A DNA stretch of 6,136 bases, taken from positions 1 through 6,136 of the forward strand of contig CAIRRW010000233.1 in assembly GCA_903881065.1 (NCBI GenBank), written 5' to 3'. Shown piece by piece: positions 1 to 6,136 of the stretch. The notes beneath the pieces are model-generated. The model saw nothing but the letters and a program-made list of their open reading frames with translations. It had not been told where the DNA came from and searched no databases. The stretch is from an uncultured Bacteroidota bacterium. Its GTDB lineage: Bacteria > Bacteroidota > Bacteroidia > 2-12-FULL-35-15. Position 1 is the stretch's first letter. Each line of letters starts with the position of its first letter. The translations under genes were made by a program, and so were the position numbers.

Positions 1-227
1 CCAAAATACTTGAAACATTTATTAAGGTTTTGTCCTTCATCCAAACCTCCAATATAATGAATACCTGTATCAAATATCGCTTTCTCTCTTACAAAGACTT
101 GCAAACTGCCACCTAACTGGCGGTTCTTTTCCAACACCAACACCTTATAGCCTTCCTTACTTAATATATATGCACTCTCCAATCCGCCAAGTCCGCTACC
201 AATAATTACTACATCATATTTCGACAT
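1..227 (-). CDS. FAD/NAD(P)-binding oxidoreductase, phytoene desaturase/CrtI-like, N-terminal part
   Basis: Only the first 75 codons are in the window; the gene continues past position 1. It starts at an ATG (227-225), 12 bases after the stop of the upstream fusion gene, behind an A-rich leader (AAGCAAACAAAT), so it is probably translated from the same mRNA. The N-terminus reads MSKYDVVIIGSGLGGLESAY, a Rossmann beta-alpha-beta fold with the GxGxxG dinucleotide motif at residues 10-15. An acidic strand end follows (VLVLEK, about residues 34-39), which would bind the FAD ribose. Next come RQLGGS and a segment with FDTGIHYIGG (about residues 56-65), as in phytoene dehydrogenase/carotenoid isomerase-like flavoproteins. 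Proteins of this type are common in flexirubin and aryl polyene clusters, where they are thought to modify the polyene chain. The exact reaction cannot be read from this fragment. A carotenoid enzyme is an alternative, less likely given the neighbours. Confidence 0.88.
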   Translation of the reverse strand, partial: MSKYDVVIIGSGLGGLESAYILSKEGYKVLVLEKNRQLGGSLQVFVREKAIFDTGIHYIGGLDEGQNLNKCFKYF

Positions 228-239
228 ATTTGTTTGCTT

Positions 240-3200
240 TTAATTATTCCTTACAACGTAAATTACATTGGAAGTTAGTTTAGTATTATCTATTTTCTGA
301 AAATTACAATTATGTTTTTTAACTACATCTTCAATAAAAGTGGATGGGACGAATTCCAGTTTGTTTTTTGTTTTATTGAATCCCAAATTGGTAGAAAAGA
401 ACTCCGTATATCGTGTTCCCAAATGGCGTTTTGTCATACTGCTATCTGCATCACGAATCAATAACATACCATTAGAATTAAGATTATTCAGACATTTTAC
501 AATCAGTTTTTCCTGTTGTTCAATTGGCAGATAATGCAAAATGTCACTAAGGATAAATGCATCACTTTTGGGCAATTCGCACTCAGTAGCATCAGCAGCA
601 AAGAAAGAAATGTTCTTTGTTTTAGAAAAACAGCTATTAGCAGTTGCTATTTTTTCTTCATCGTAATCAGTCCCGATTAAAATTCTATCTTCACTCATAA
701 AACTTAACATATACGGCAGAAATCCATATCCACACCCGACGTCTGTTATTGTTCCTTTTTTAGGTAGCAACGATTCAAATAGTCTGTATTTGTCTTCCAT
801 CTTCACTTTAATCCTCATATACCATTCCAGAACAGGACCTTTGTAAATATAATTCTTAGTTAATCGGTTATAAAAATAATCAACGGTTTCTATTTCTGTG
901 CGCATCTTATTATATTCAACTTTAAAATATCTGCTAATGTTTTTTGTCCGTTCAGAATAATTAACTCCAAATGACTTTTCATCAGCCGCAATTCGAGGTA
1001 AATATTGCACAGTTAGTTTCCCTGGCTTTAACAAAAAGCTGTCATCTTTTCCTTGAAGGAATGCGCTCCCATGAAATATTACCAGAACAATATCAATTTT
1101 TAATTGCTCGGCAATATAAAAAGCTCCTTTATGAAAACGTCCTAATTTGGCAGTTTCTGAACGAGAACCTTCAGGGAAAATTGCCAGTGAATAGCCGTCG
1201 TTTATCAGTTCCCTTATTTTACCAAGGTTTTCTTCATAACCAGCCGCTTTTGGTATGAAACCTCCTAAACGTACTATTGGTCCCATAAATGGAGAATCCC
1301 AAACCCAGTCATTCACCATTAAAATTAACTTTGGATTTAAGGATTGCATTAAAAGAGAATCAATAACAGAATGGTGATTACATATTACAATGGCAGGTTT
1401 ATCGAAATTTTCTTTAGATAGATTAATAATCTTCTTTTTTACATGAAGATGAACATAAATCATCGATTTAGTGCAATAATGCCTCATTTGATGAAAGATT
1501 TTAAGTCTTGTTTTCTTTGGCAACGGCAATAATTTCACAACAATAAAACCTAGAGGTATCAATGTAAAACAGCCTATAGTAAACCATGCAAATGCAAAAA
1601 CAGACTGGAATAAACTCAAGAAAGTAAAGGGGACACGCTTTTTATCTACACGATTTGTAATAAAAAATTTAAATAGTGCAGGCTGAATGGTATTTGAAAT
1701 TATAATTACAGAAAACATTCCGATAATAGTTATTAAACCAATTGATTTCAGCGCAGGATGAGATGCAAGGGTCAAAACACCAATTCCAATAGTTGTAGTA
1801 ATGGCTGAAATAAAAATGCCTGTTTTATAGGAATCCAAATTCTTCTGTCCTGTTTTATATTCACTCATCAATGCATCCGTAATGAAAATACTGTAATCAT
1901 CACCGAGGCCGAAAATAAAAGTGGAAATAATGATATTGATAATATTGAATTTAATATTGAAAGCTCCCATCATTCCAAGAATACAAAGCCAACTTAATAC
2001 CATAGGCAAATAGGTAATAATGGTAAGTTCGAATCTTCCATAAGAAAGTAAAAGCATAATCAATACAAGCATTGATGAAATTCCAAGAATTAAATTGAAG
2101 TTATTTTGTATTATTTCAACAAATCTATTGGTTAGGAATTTTTTATCAAATACCACGAGGTTTTTATTCTCCTTGAAGGCATTATACACCTTATCTTCAT
2201 TTTCGGAAGTAGTTTTAATTACTGTAACCACAGTCGTTTCATCCTTTGTCTCGCTAATGTAATTATCAAGCATAGTTGATTTTAAACCACTGAAAGCACT
2301 TGCATTAATTGGTTTGAAATCTTTATCAAGCATTTCATAAAAGTTGGCAAAGGCATTTTCTTTGAACTTATACTTCGCAGATTTGCTTTGCAGTTCTTCT
2401 TTAAGTTTATGCTTTTTGTTTTCTGTCCAGAATTTTTTCCAGCGAGACAATCGTTTTTCCTGTTCTGCTTTCGAAAGTAAAATAGTAGAAATGGAAGAAT
2501 ACTTTTTTAATACTTTATCTTTTTCAAGTTGATTAAGAGCAGGTAAACTCTTTTCACTATTAGCTAATGCTTCATCCAAATCCTTGCCACTAGCCACCAG
2601 ATAAATACTTTTAAGAGAAACATTACTTATTGCGTTGAGGTTTTGTTCTGCCTTAGCAAGATGTTTATCCACATAATTCATTTTCATCATATCCGTTTCG
2701 AAACCTACATTTTGAGAAGTGAATATGGAAATGGCACACAAAATAAGAATCCCCCAGATAAGATATTTATTCTTCTCGAATTTGTAGGAAGCAATCTTTT
2801 CTACAAAATTTAATTTATGTTCAAGGTGTTCATTATGTTCAGCACTCTTTCTTTTCCGCATAAAATGGGGGAAAATAATCAAGGTAAACAATGCAGCTCC
2901 TAGTAAACTGAATGCAGCGAACATTCCAAAGTCCTGTAATGCTTCGGATTTGATAAATGTTAATCCTAAAAAGGCTCCAATTGTAGTAGTGCTGCCAAGC
3001 GTAAGAGGAAAGGATAAATCTTTTACTGTTTCTTCGGCTGAATTAACATGTTTGAAATGCGTGTAAAAATGAATGGTGTAGTCCATGGCAATTCCAAGAA
3101 TGATAGAACCAGCACCGATTGCTATACCTGAAATTTCACCTTTATATAAATATAGGAGTGCCAGCGAAAACGCCCCACCAAACAAAACAGGGGTAAATAT

Positions 3201-4097
3201 CAGGAAGAAAACCTCAAAACGTTTAAAGAAGAAACTTATGAATAAAAACAAACCTATTATTGTAATCGTTAAGGTAAGTTTTACATCCTTTTTTATTTGA
3301 ACGGCATTACCAACAGCAACTGCAGCGGTTCCAAAATACTCAGCGTACAGCTTATTTTTGGTATTAGAGATATTTAGTGATATCGCATCATCAAGCAATT
3401 TTAGCAGTTCAGAGTTCTTTGCTGTTTCAGTTGCTTTGATTTTAGGGGTAATAAAGAATAACAGATGTTTTTTATCTTTTGTGAATATATAACCGTTCTC
3501 TAATTCGAAATTGTCATCAAACTGCAAGCTTTGCATACGTTTTAAAGCGTATGGAGTTATACCTATCGGGTCGCGTAGAATATTTTTCTTTAATATCATA
3601 CTTGCTGGTGATATCAAGGTTTTATAATCCTTTTCAAGTGTAGTATCTAACCTTTCCGACGTTATTAAATGGTCAAGTGTTTTATAATCTTTCTCTTCAA
3701 GGAAAACAGGAATGTTGTCAATAAAGGTATTGTATACGTCGTACATCACATTATCATTCACTTTATAAGTTATTTCTTTTACAAGCGATGTGTCGAATTT
3801 ATGAATGGAAGAAACCAGGCTATCAGTAAAAGCGATTAATTCATCAGGCTCGGCTTTAGCAGTAGAATCGGCTAAAGAAACGGTTAAAACCAGTTTATCA
3901 AGGAACTTGGAATTTTTGAAAACCTTATTAAGTCGTTCTACTTTTGCGTCGGTAGGCATCATTTTGGTGATATCTTCTTCAATTTTAATTTTTGAAGAGA
4001 AGAAACCGACAAAACCTAAGGCACAAAGAAATAAAAGAAAGAAGACAACTCTTCTCTTCTTTAGTAAGCGATAAATGGAGCTAAAAATTATTGACAA
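240..4097 (-). CDS. trifunctional MMPL/RND exporter - lysophospholipid acyltransferase - class I SAM methyltransferase
   Basis: A 1285-residue, three-domain inner-membrane protein. Residues 1 to about 860 are an MMPL/RND-type exporter: TM1 at about 17-34, an extracytoplasmic loop to about 270, five helices at about 274-413, a second repeat starting near 445, a second loop at about 463-668, and helices to about 812, plus an extra hydrophobic segment at about 825-858. Asp-Tyr pairs lie in both central helices (GIAMDY, D339-Y340; GLGDDY, D734-Y735), where MmpL3 has its proton-relay residues, which suggests proton-driven export. Residues about 865-1070 are a PlsC-like acyltransferase with HX4D (NHHSVID, H908/D913), GGFIPK (945-950) and FPEGSRS (974-980). 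Residues about 1085-1285 are a methyltransferase with the SAM loop DVGCGYGF (1119-1126) and acidic GTDYDEE (1142-1148). The start is TTG, because an in-frame TAA lies two codons upstream and TM1 must be included. In aryl polyene/flexirubin clusters these activities would acylate, methylate and export the pigment lipid; the substrate is inferred. Confidence 0.93.
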   Translation of the reverse strand: MSIIFSSIYRLLKKRRVVFFLLFLCALGFVGFFSSKIKIEEDITKMMPTDAKVERLNKVFKNSKFLDKLVLTVSLADSTAKAEPDELIAFTDSLVSSIHKFDTSLVKEITYKVNDNVMYDVYNTFIDNIPVFLEEKDYKTLDHLITSERLDTTLEKDYKTLISPASMILKKNILRDPIGITPYALKRMQSLQFDDNFELENGYIFTKDKKHLLFFITPKIKATETAKNSELLKLLDDAISLNISNTKNKLYAEYFGTAAVAVGNAVQIKKDVKLTLTITIIGLFLFISFFFKRFEVFFLIFTPVLFGGAFSLALLYLYKGEISGIAIGAGSIILGIAMDYTIHFYTHFKHVNSAEETVKDLSFPLTLGSTTTIGAFLGLTFIKSEALQDFGMFAAFSLLGAALFTLIIFPHFMRKRKSAEHNEHLEHKLNFVEKIASYKFEKNKYLIWGILILCAISIFTSQNVGFETDMMKMNYVDKHLAKAEQNLNAISNVSLKSIYLVASGKDLDEALANSEKSLPALNQLEKDKVLKKYSSISTILLSKAEQEKRLSRWKKFWTENKKHKLKEELQSKSAKYKFKENAFANFYEMLDKDFKPINASAFSGLKSTMLDNYISETKDETTVVTVIKTTSENEDKVYNAFKENKNLVVFDKKFLTNRFVEIIQNNFNLILGISSMLVLIMLLLSYGRFELTIITYLPMVLSWLCILGMMGAFNIKFNIINIIISTFIFGLGDDYSIFITDALMSEYKTGQKNLDSYKTGIFISAITTTIGIGVLTLASHPALKSIGLITIIGMFSVIIISNTIQPALFKFFITNRVDKKRVPFTFLSLFQSVFAFAWFTIGCFTLIPLGFIVVKLLPLPKKTRLKIFHQMRHYCTKSMIYVHLHVKKKIINLSKENFDKPAIVICNHHSVIDSLLMQSLNPKLILMVNDWVWDSPFMGPIVRLGGFIPKAAGYEENLGKIRELINDGYSLAIFPEGSRSETAKLGRFHKGAFYIAEQLKIDIVLVIFHGSAFLQGKDDSFLLKPGKLTVQYLPRIAADEKSFGVNYSERTKNISRYFKVEYNKMRTEIETVDYFYNRLTKNYIYKGPVLEWYMRIKVKMEDKYRLFESLLPKKGTITDVGCGYGFLPYMLSFMSEDRILIGTDYDEEKIATANSCFSKTKNISFFAADATECELPKSDAFILSDILHYLPIEQQEKLIVKCLNNLNSNGMLLIRDADSSMTKRHLGTRYTEFFSTNLGFNKTKNKLEFVPSTFIEDVVKKHNCNFQKIDNTKLTSNVIYVVRNN

Positions 4098-4160
4098 ATG
4101 TTATTTATTAAATGGTTAGTTTTTCGTTCTGTTAAGCGGATTTATTAAGATCATTTTATT

Positions 4161-5363
4161 TTATGCTTCTTTAATCAACTTTTTCCAAATAAAATTTAAG
4201 AGGATATAGGATCCTATTCCCAATAAAATTGCCATGATTACTGCGAAAAAGATACTTCCCACAACATATTCAAAAAGATGCTGTTTCATAGTTTCAATGG
4301 TTAATGTTTTATTGAAAATATTATCATGTAAATCTTCCCCTAAAACCAATTGTCCTGTTTTTAAACTTCCATAAAGCAAAAACGGAATCATAGGCGGAAT
4401 ACTAATGTTTGCAGCTAATCCAACAATTGCTTTATTCATTTTCATAAAATGAGCAAGTAAAAGCGCAGCAACAAATTGATAACCCCAAATGGGAATTATA
4501 CCCATAAAAACGCCAAAAGCTACTGCCAAGGATTTTTTTATTATTGGTTCGTTAGTATCCAGAAAATGCTTGTGCATAAATGCTTTTATATTTTTTCTGT
4601 TAAAGTTTTTTATCAGATGGATTGGCTTATACCAAAGCAATGCAAGTATTACCAAGTAGGTATTTAATATGCTTATTCGGGTAAAATCTTTGAAAGGACG
4701 GAAATGAGAGATACGTTTTCCTGCCTCGGCATAAAAAACTTTTACAGGCACCGGTTCCACGTTTATTCCTTTCCATGCTGCTTTTACCATCACTTCTATT
4801 TCAAACTCATATTTGGAAGTAAAATATCTGCTTCCCTTCATTTTTTGTATAGGGTAGAGGCGATATCCTGATTGTGTATCAGGCAAATTGATGCCGGTTT
4901 GAAATCGAAACCAAAAATTAGAAAACTTATTGCCAAAAGTATTTCCCTTTGGCATATTTTCTTGGTGTAGATTTCTTGCTCCAACAAGTAAAGAATCAGG
5001 AGCCAATTCAATTTTATAAATAAAACGTGGAATATCATCTGCAAAATGCTGCCCGTCGCTATCTATGCTTATTGCATATCTAAAACCTTTTAGCTGTGCA
5101 TGTTTAATGCCGGTTCGCAACGCAAATCCTTTTCCTTTATTGGGTGAGTACGAAATCACTTCAATAGTAGCGAATTTCTTTAACAGCTCCTGAGTTACAT
5201 CAGTAGAACCATCATTAATGACAATAATATTAGGGGTATATATGAGTACGTAAGTAATTACCTTTTCTATAGTTTGCGCATTATTATAAGTAGGTATTAA
5301 CACGCAACAATTAAGTGCCACTATTTTTTGCTTGTAAAGTTGTATATCTATATTCAAAGCCAT
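4161..5363 (-). CDS. family 2 glycosyltransferase with C-terminal DUF2062 membrane domain
   Basis: A protein of 400 residues from the ATG at 5363-5361. An in-frame TTG at 5378 would add five residues (MNDGS) but lies closer to the leader hairpin, so ATG is preferred. Residues about 18-225 are a GT-A fold of the GT2, dolichyl-phosphate-mannose-synthase-like type: VLIPTYNN (21-28), VINDGSTD (48-55), NKGKGFALRTG (75-85), the nucleotide-sugar/metal-binding DSD (101-103, in SIDSDGQH) and QSGYRLY (164-170). A hydrophobic segment lies at about 231-246. Residues about 270-400 match DUF2062: KKSLAVAFGVFMGIIPIWG, then hydrophobic helices near 296-306, 313-332 and 368-392. The catalytic half faces the cytoplasm and the C-terminus anchors it in the inner membrane. 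It is the first gene of the operon, with 63 bases to the next start. It probably transfers a sugar to a lipid or polyene acceptor; donor and acceptor cannot be read from sequence. Confidence 0.92.
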   Translation of the reverse strand: MALNIDIQLYKQKIVALNCCVLIPTYNNAQTIEKVITYVLIYTPNIIVINDGSTDVTQELLKKFATIEVISYSPNKGKGFALRTGIKHAQLKGFRYAISIDSDGQHFADDIPRFIYKIELAPDSLLVGARNLHQENMPKGNTFGNKFSNFWFRFQTGINLPDTQSGYRLYPIQKMKGSRYFTSKYEFEIEVMVKAAWKGINVEPVPVKVFYAEAGKRISHFRPFKDFTRISILNTYLVILALLWYKPIHLIKNFNRKNIKAFMHKHFLDTNEPIIKKSLAVAFGVFMGIIPIWGYQFVAALLLAHFMKMNKAIVGLAANISIPPMIPFLLYGSLKTGQLVLGEDLHDNIFNKTLTIETMKQHLFEYVVGSIFFAVIMAILLGIGSYILLNFIWKKLIKEA

Positions 5364-5384
5364 TGACCCATCATTCAATAAAAC

Positions 5385-5416
5385 TTAAAAAGTTGCCCTG
5401 TAAGGCAACTTTTTAA
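5385..5416 (-). terminator. perfect 13-bp stem-loop, terminator-like, in the operon leader; role uncertain
   Basis: TTAAAAAGTTGCC (5385-5397) and GGCAACTTTTTAA (5404-5416) are exact reverse complements around a 6-base loop. The A-tract, GC core and T-tract resemble a bidirectional intrinsic terminator. However, no gene ends nearby on either strand: it lies 21 bases upstream of the glycosyltransferase ATG and immediately downstream of the candidate -7 element. It could be a 5'-terminal mRNA stabiliser, an attenuator of the operon, or a stop for transcripts coming from the repeat array. The structure is certain as sequence; the function is inferred. Confidence 0.55.
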
Positions 5417-5423
5417 AGAGATG

Positions 5424-5431
5424 CAAAATTA
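5424..5431 (-). promoter_or_regulatory. candidate -7 promoter element of the minus-strand operon
   Basis: On the minus strand the sequence reads TTAATTTTGCATC. TAATTTTG matches the Bacteroidota sigma-A -7 consensus TAnnTTTG exactly, and transcription would start around 5417-5420. No TTG-type -33 element is visible at the usual distance (about 19-21 bases upstream), so the promoter may be weak or activator-dependent. It lies about 60 bases before the ATG of the glycosyltransferase gene, and no other gene on that strand intervenes. Confidence 0.45.
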
Positions 5432-5471
5432 ACATTTTATTGAGACCGCTTGTTTCTTTACTTTACAAAAA

Positions 5472-5723
5472 AATATTTCCTTTGGAAGGGCGAATATTTC
5501 TTTCGTACGCCCGAATATTTTGTCTGGACGGGCGAATATTTCTTCTGTACGCCTGTATATTTTATCTGTACGGGTGAATATTTCTTCTGTACGCCCGTAT
5601 ATTTTGTCTGGTCGGACGAATATTTCTTTTGTACGCCCGTATATTTTGTGTGGACAGGTGAATATTTCTTCTGTACGCCCGTATATTTCGTCTGGACGGC
5701 TGAATATTTCTTCTGTACGCCCG
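5472..5723. repeat. tandem array of twelve alternating 21-bp half-units (six 42-bp composite units)
   Basis: Exactly 252 bases divide into twelve 21-base half-units with no insertion or deletion, at 5472, 5493, 5514 and so on to 5703. Two types alternate. Type A (even-numbered units) begins AATATTTCTTCTGTA and ends CGCCCG. Type B (odd-numbered units) begins TATATTTTGTCTGGA and ends CGGGCG. The types agree at 15 of 21 positions. Their last six bases are reverse complements, so any A end can pair with a neighbouring B end. A units are nearly invariant: those at 5577, 5661 and 5703 are identical, those at 5535 and 5619 differ by one base, and that at 5493 by two. B units vary more. The first half-unit (5472) is degenerate, and a decayed thirteenth may begin at 5724 (ACTATCT). 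The array is richer in GC than the flanking spacers. The strand of function, if any, is unknown. Confidence 0.95.
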
Positions 5724-5927
5724 ACTATCTTAATTAAAGTGCTGTATTATAGCAGATTGGCTAAAACAAGATCAAGGAATCACAATTGTTATTAGAATCA
5801 AAGTAGTATTTAGAGATAAAAAAGAGATGATGGTACTAATCAATATAATAACTATCTTTAGCACCTTTAATATATGATTAATATCAAAACTGTAGCTGAA
5901 AAAAATTCTTGAATCGTAAAAAAAAAT
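5724..5927. other. AT-rich intergenic spacer between the array and the lipoprotein-like gene
   Basis: No open frame with protein-like composition and no strong hairpin were found. A weak -7-like sequence, TATCTTTA (5853-5860, plus strand), differs from TAnnTTTG at the last base and has no TTG at the -33 distance, so the promoter of the downstream gene is not placed with confidence. A run of nine A precedes the ATG at 5928, as is usual for Bacteroidota leaders without a Shine-Dalgarno site. Confidence 0.6.
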
Positions 5928-6136
5928 ATGAAAAAACTTTATAAAATTACTTTTGTTGGATTGTTTTTTATCCTCTTTTTGACAAAGTGTAAAACCAACG
6001 ACGAGAAGTTTGTTTCGGAAGGTAAAATAGAATATTCGGCAGAGATGGTTGATAAAACCAACTCAATGGCAAATATGGCTCCAACCAAAATGACTATAAA
6101 ATTTAAAAAGAATAAATCCTGCGTAGAAATGAGTGC
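5928..6136 (+). CDS. small exported protein, possibly a lipoprotein, N-terminal part, function unknown
   Basis: The frame is open from the ATG at 5928 to the window edge (69 full codons), so the C-terminus is missing. It begins MKKLYKITF, followed by a hydrophobic stretch (VGLFFILFLT, residues 10-19) and Cys21, which is a signal peptide with a possible lipobox LTKC. Lys at the position before Cys is atypical, so lipidation is uncertain. After the cysteine come a polar linker (KTNDEKFVSEG) and GKIEYSAEMVD, then PTKMTIKFKKNKS. This is reminiscent of Bacteroidota periplasmic or surface proteins with a beta-rich, DUF4412/GLPGLI-like fold, in which an EGxIEY strand is followed by a K-rich strand. 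That resemblance is from memory and weak. The gene is divergent from the pigment-type operon and separated from it by the repeat array, so it is probably a separate transcription unit. Confidence 0.75.
   Translation, partial: MKKLYKITFVGLFFILFLTKCKTNDEKFVSEGKIEYSAEMVDKTNSMANMAPTKMTIKFKKNKSCVEMS

Noticed and set aside
971..1258. Plus-strand open frames opposite the fusion gene (340-534, 971-1258, 2344-2532, 3085-3300, 3805-4074)
   Set aside because: They lie antisense inside a well-supported 1285-residue gene, have no recognisable motifs and are spaced like chance frames.
4098..4160. Short minus-strand ATG frame in the gap before the fusion gene as a leader peptide or missing N-terminus
   Set aside because: It encodes only about a dozen residues with no membrane segment and stops before the TTG; no homology or attenuation structure was evident.
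4476..5044. Open frames at 4476-4667 (plus) and 4838-5044 (minus, other frame) inside the glycosyltransferase gene
   Set aside because: The glycosyltransferase frame carries all expected GT2 and DUF2062 motifs; these are shadow frames.
5364..5378. TTG at 5378 as the start of the glycosyltransferase
   Set aside because: It adds only MNDGS before an ATG in the same frame; the ATG at 5363 is the simpler start. It is not excluded.
5598..5690. Array B half-units (TATATTTTG) as tandem -7 promoter elements
   Set aside because: The spacing between TA and TTTG is one base longer than TAnnTTTG and no -33 TTG sits at the right distance; the resemblance is likely chance in AT-rich sequence.
5472..5723. 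CRISPR array
   Set aside because: There are no unique spacers: both alternating 21-base half-units recur throughout, half-units are shorter than usual repeats, and no cas gene is in the window.
5450..5795. Two overlapping plus-strand open frames across the array (5450-5737 and 5520-5795) as real genes
   Set aside because: Both need TTG starts, overlap each other in different frames, and are open only because the 21-base period is a multiple of three; the unit consensus has no stop in any frame.

Overview
The window looks like a low-GC chromosome of a Bacteroidota bacterium (Flavobacteriia, Cytophagia or a relative). The evidence is AT-rich coding sequence, A-rich leaders without Shine-Dalgarno sites, a TAnnTTTG-type -7 promoter element, a possible short lipoprotein, and a very characteristic set of large minus-strand genes. 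No rRNA, tRNA, insertion sequence or CRISPR array was seen.

Positions 1-5363 hold three minus-strand genes that read as one operon, given here in transcription order. The first is a family 2 glycosyltransferase fused to a DUF2062 membrane domain (5363-4161). The second is a 1285-residue fusion of an MMPL/RND exporter, a PlsC-type lysophospholipid acyltransferase and a class I SAM methyltransferase (4097-240). The third is the N-terminal 75 residues of a phytoene-desaturase-like FAD oxidoreductase, cut by the window edge (227-1). The gaps are 63 and 12 bases. This gene set is typical of flexirubin-type / aryl polyene-dialkylresorcinol pigment clusters. In that reading the ketosynthase, ACP and aromatic-starter genes should lie beyond position 1. 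The proposed joint role is assembly, tailoring and export of an outer-membrane aryl polyene lipid. The cluster assignment is inference, because no ketosynthase, ACP or DarA/DarB gene is visible here.

Positions 5364-5927 carry no convincing gene. Next to the operon is a TAATTTTG -7 element (5431-5424, minus strand), followed directly by a perfect 13-bp stem-loop (5385-5416). The stem-loop would therefore sit at the very 5' end of the operon transcript. Beyond it is a regular tandem array (5472-5723) of twelve 21-bp half-units alternating between two types, which makes six 42-bp composite units. The GC-rich ends of the two types are reverse complements (CGCCCG and CGGGCG). The remaining 5724-5927 is AT-rich spacer.

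At the right edge, on the plus strand and divergent from the operon, a small exported protein, possibly a lipoprotein, begins at 5928 and runs off the window. The least explained element is the 42-bp array with complementary ends between the two divergent units.
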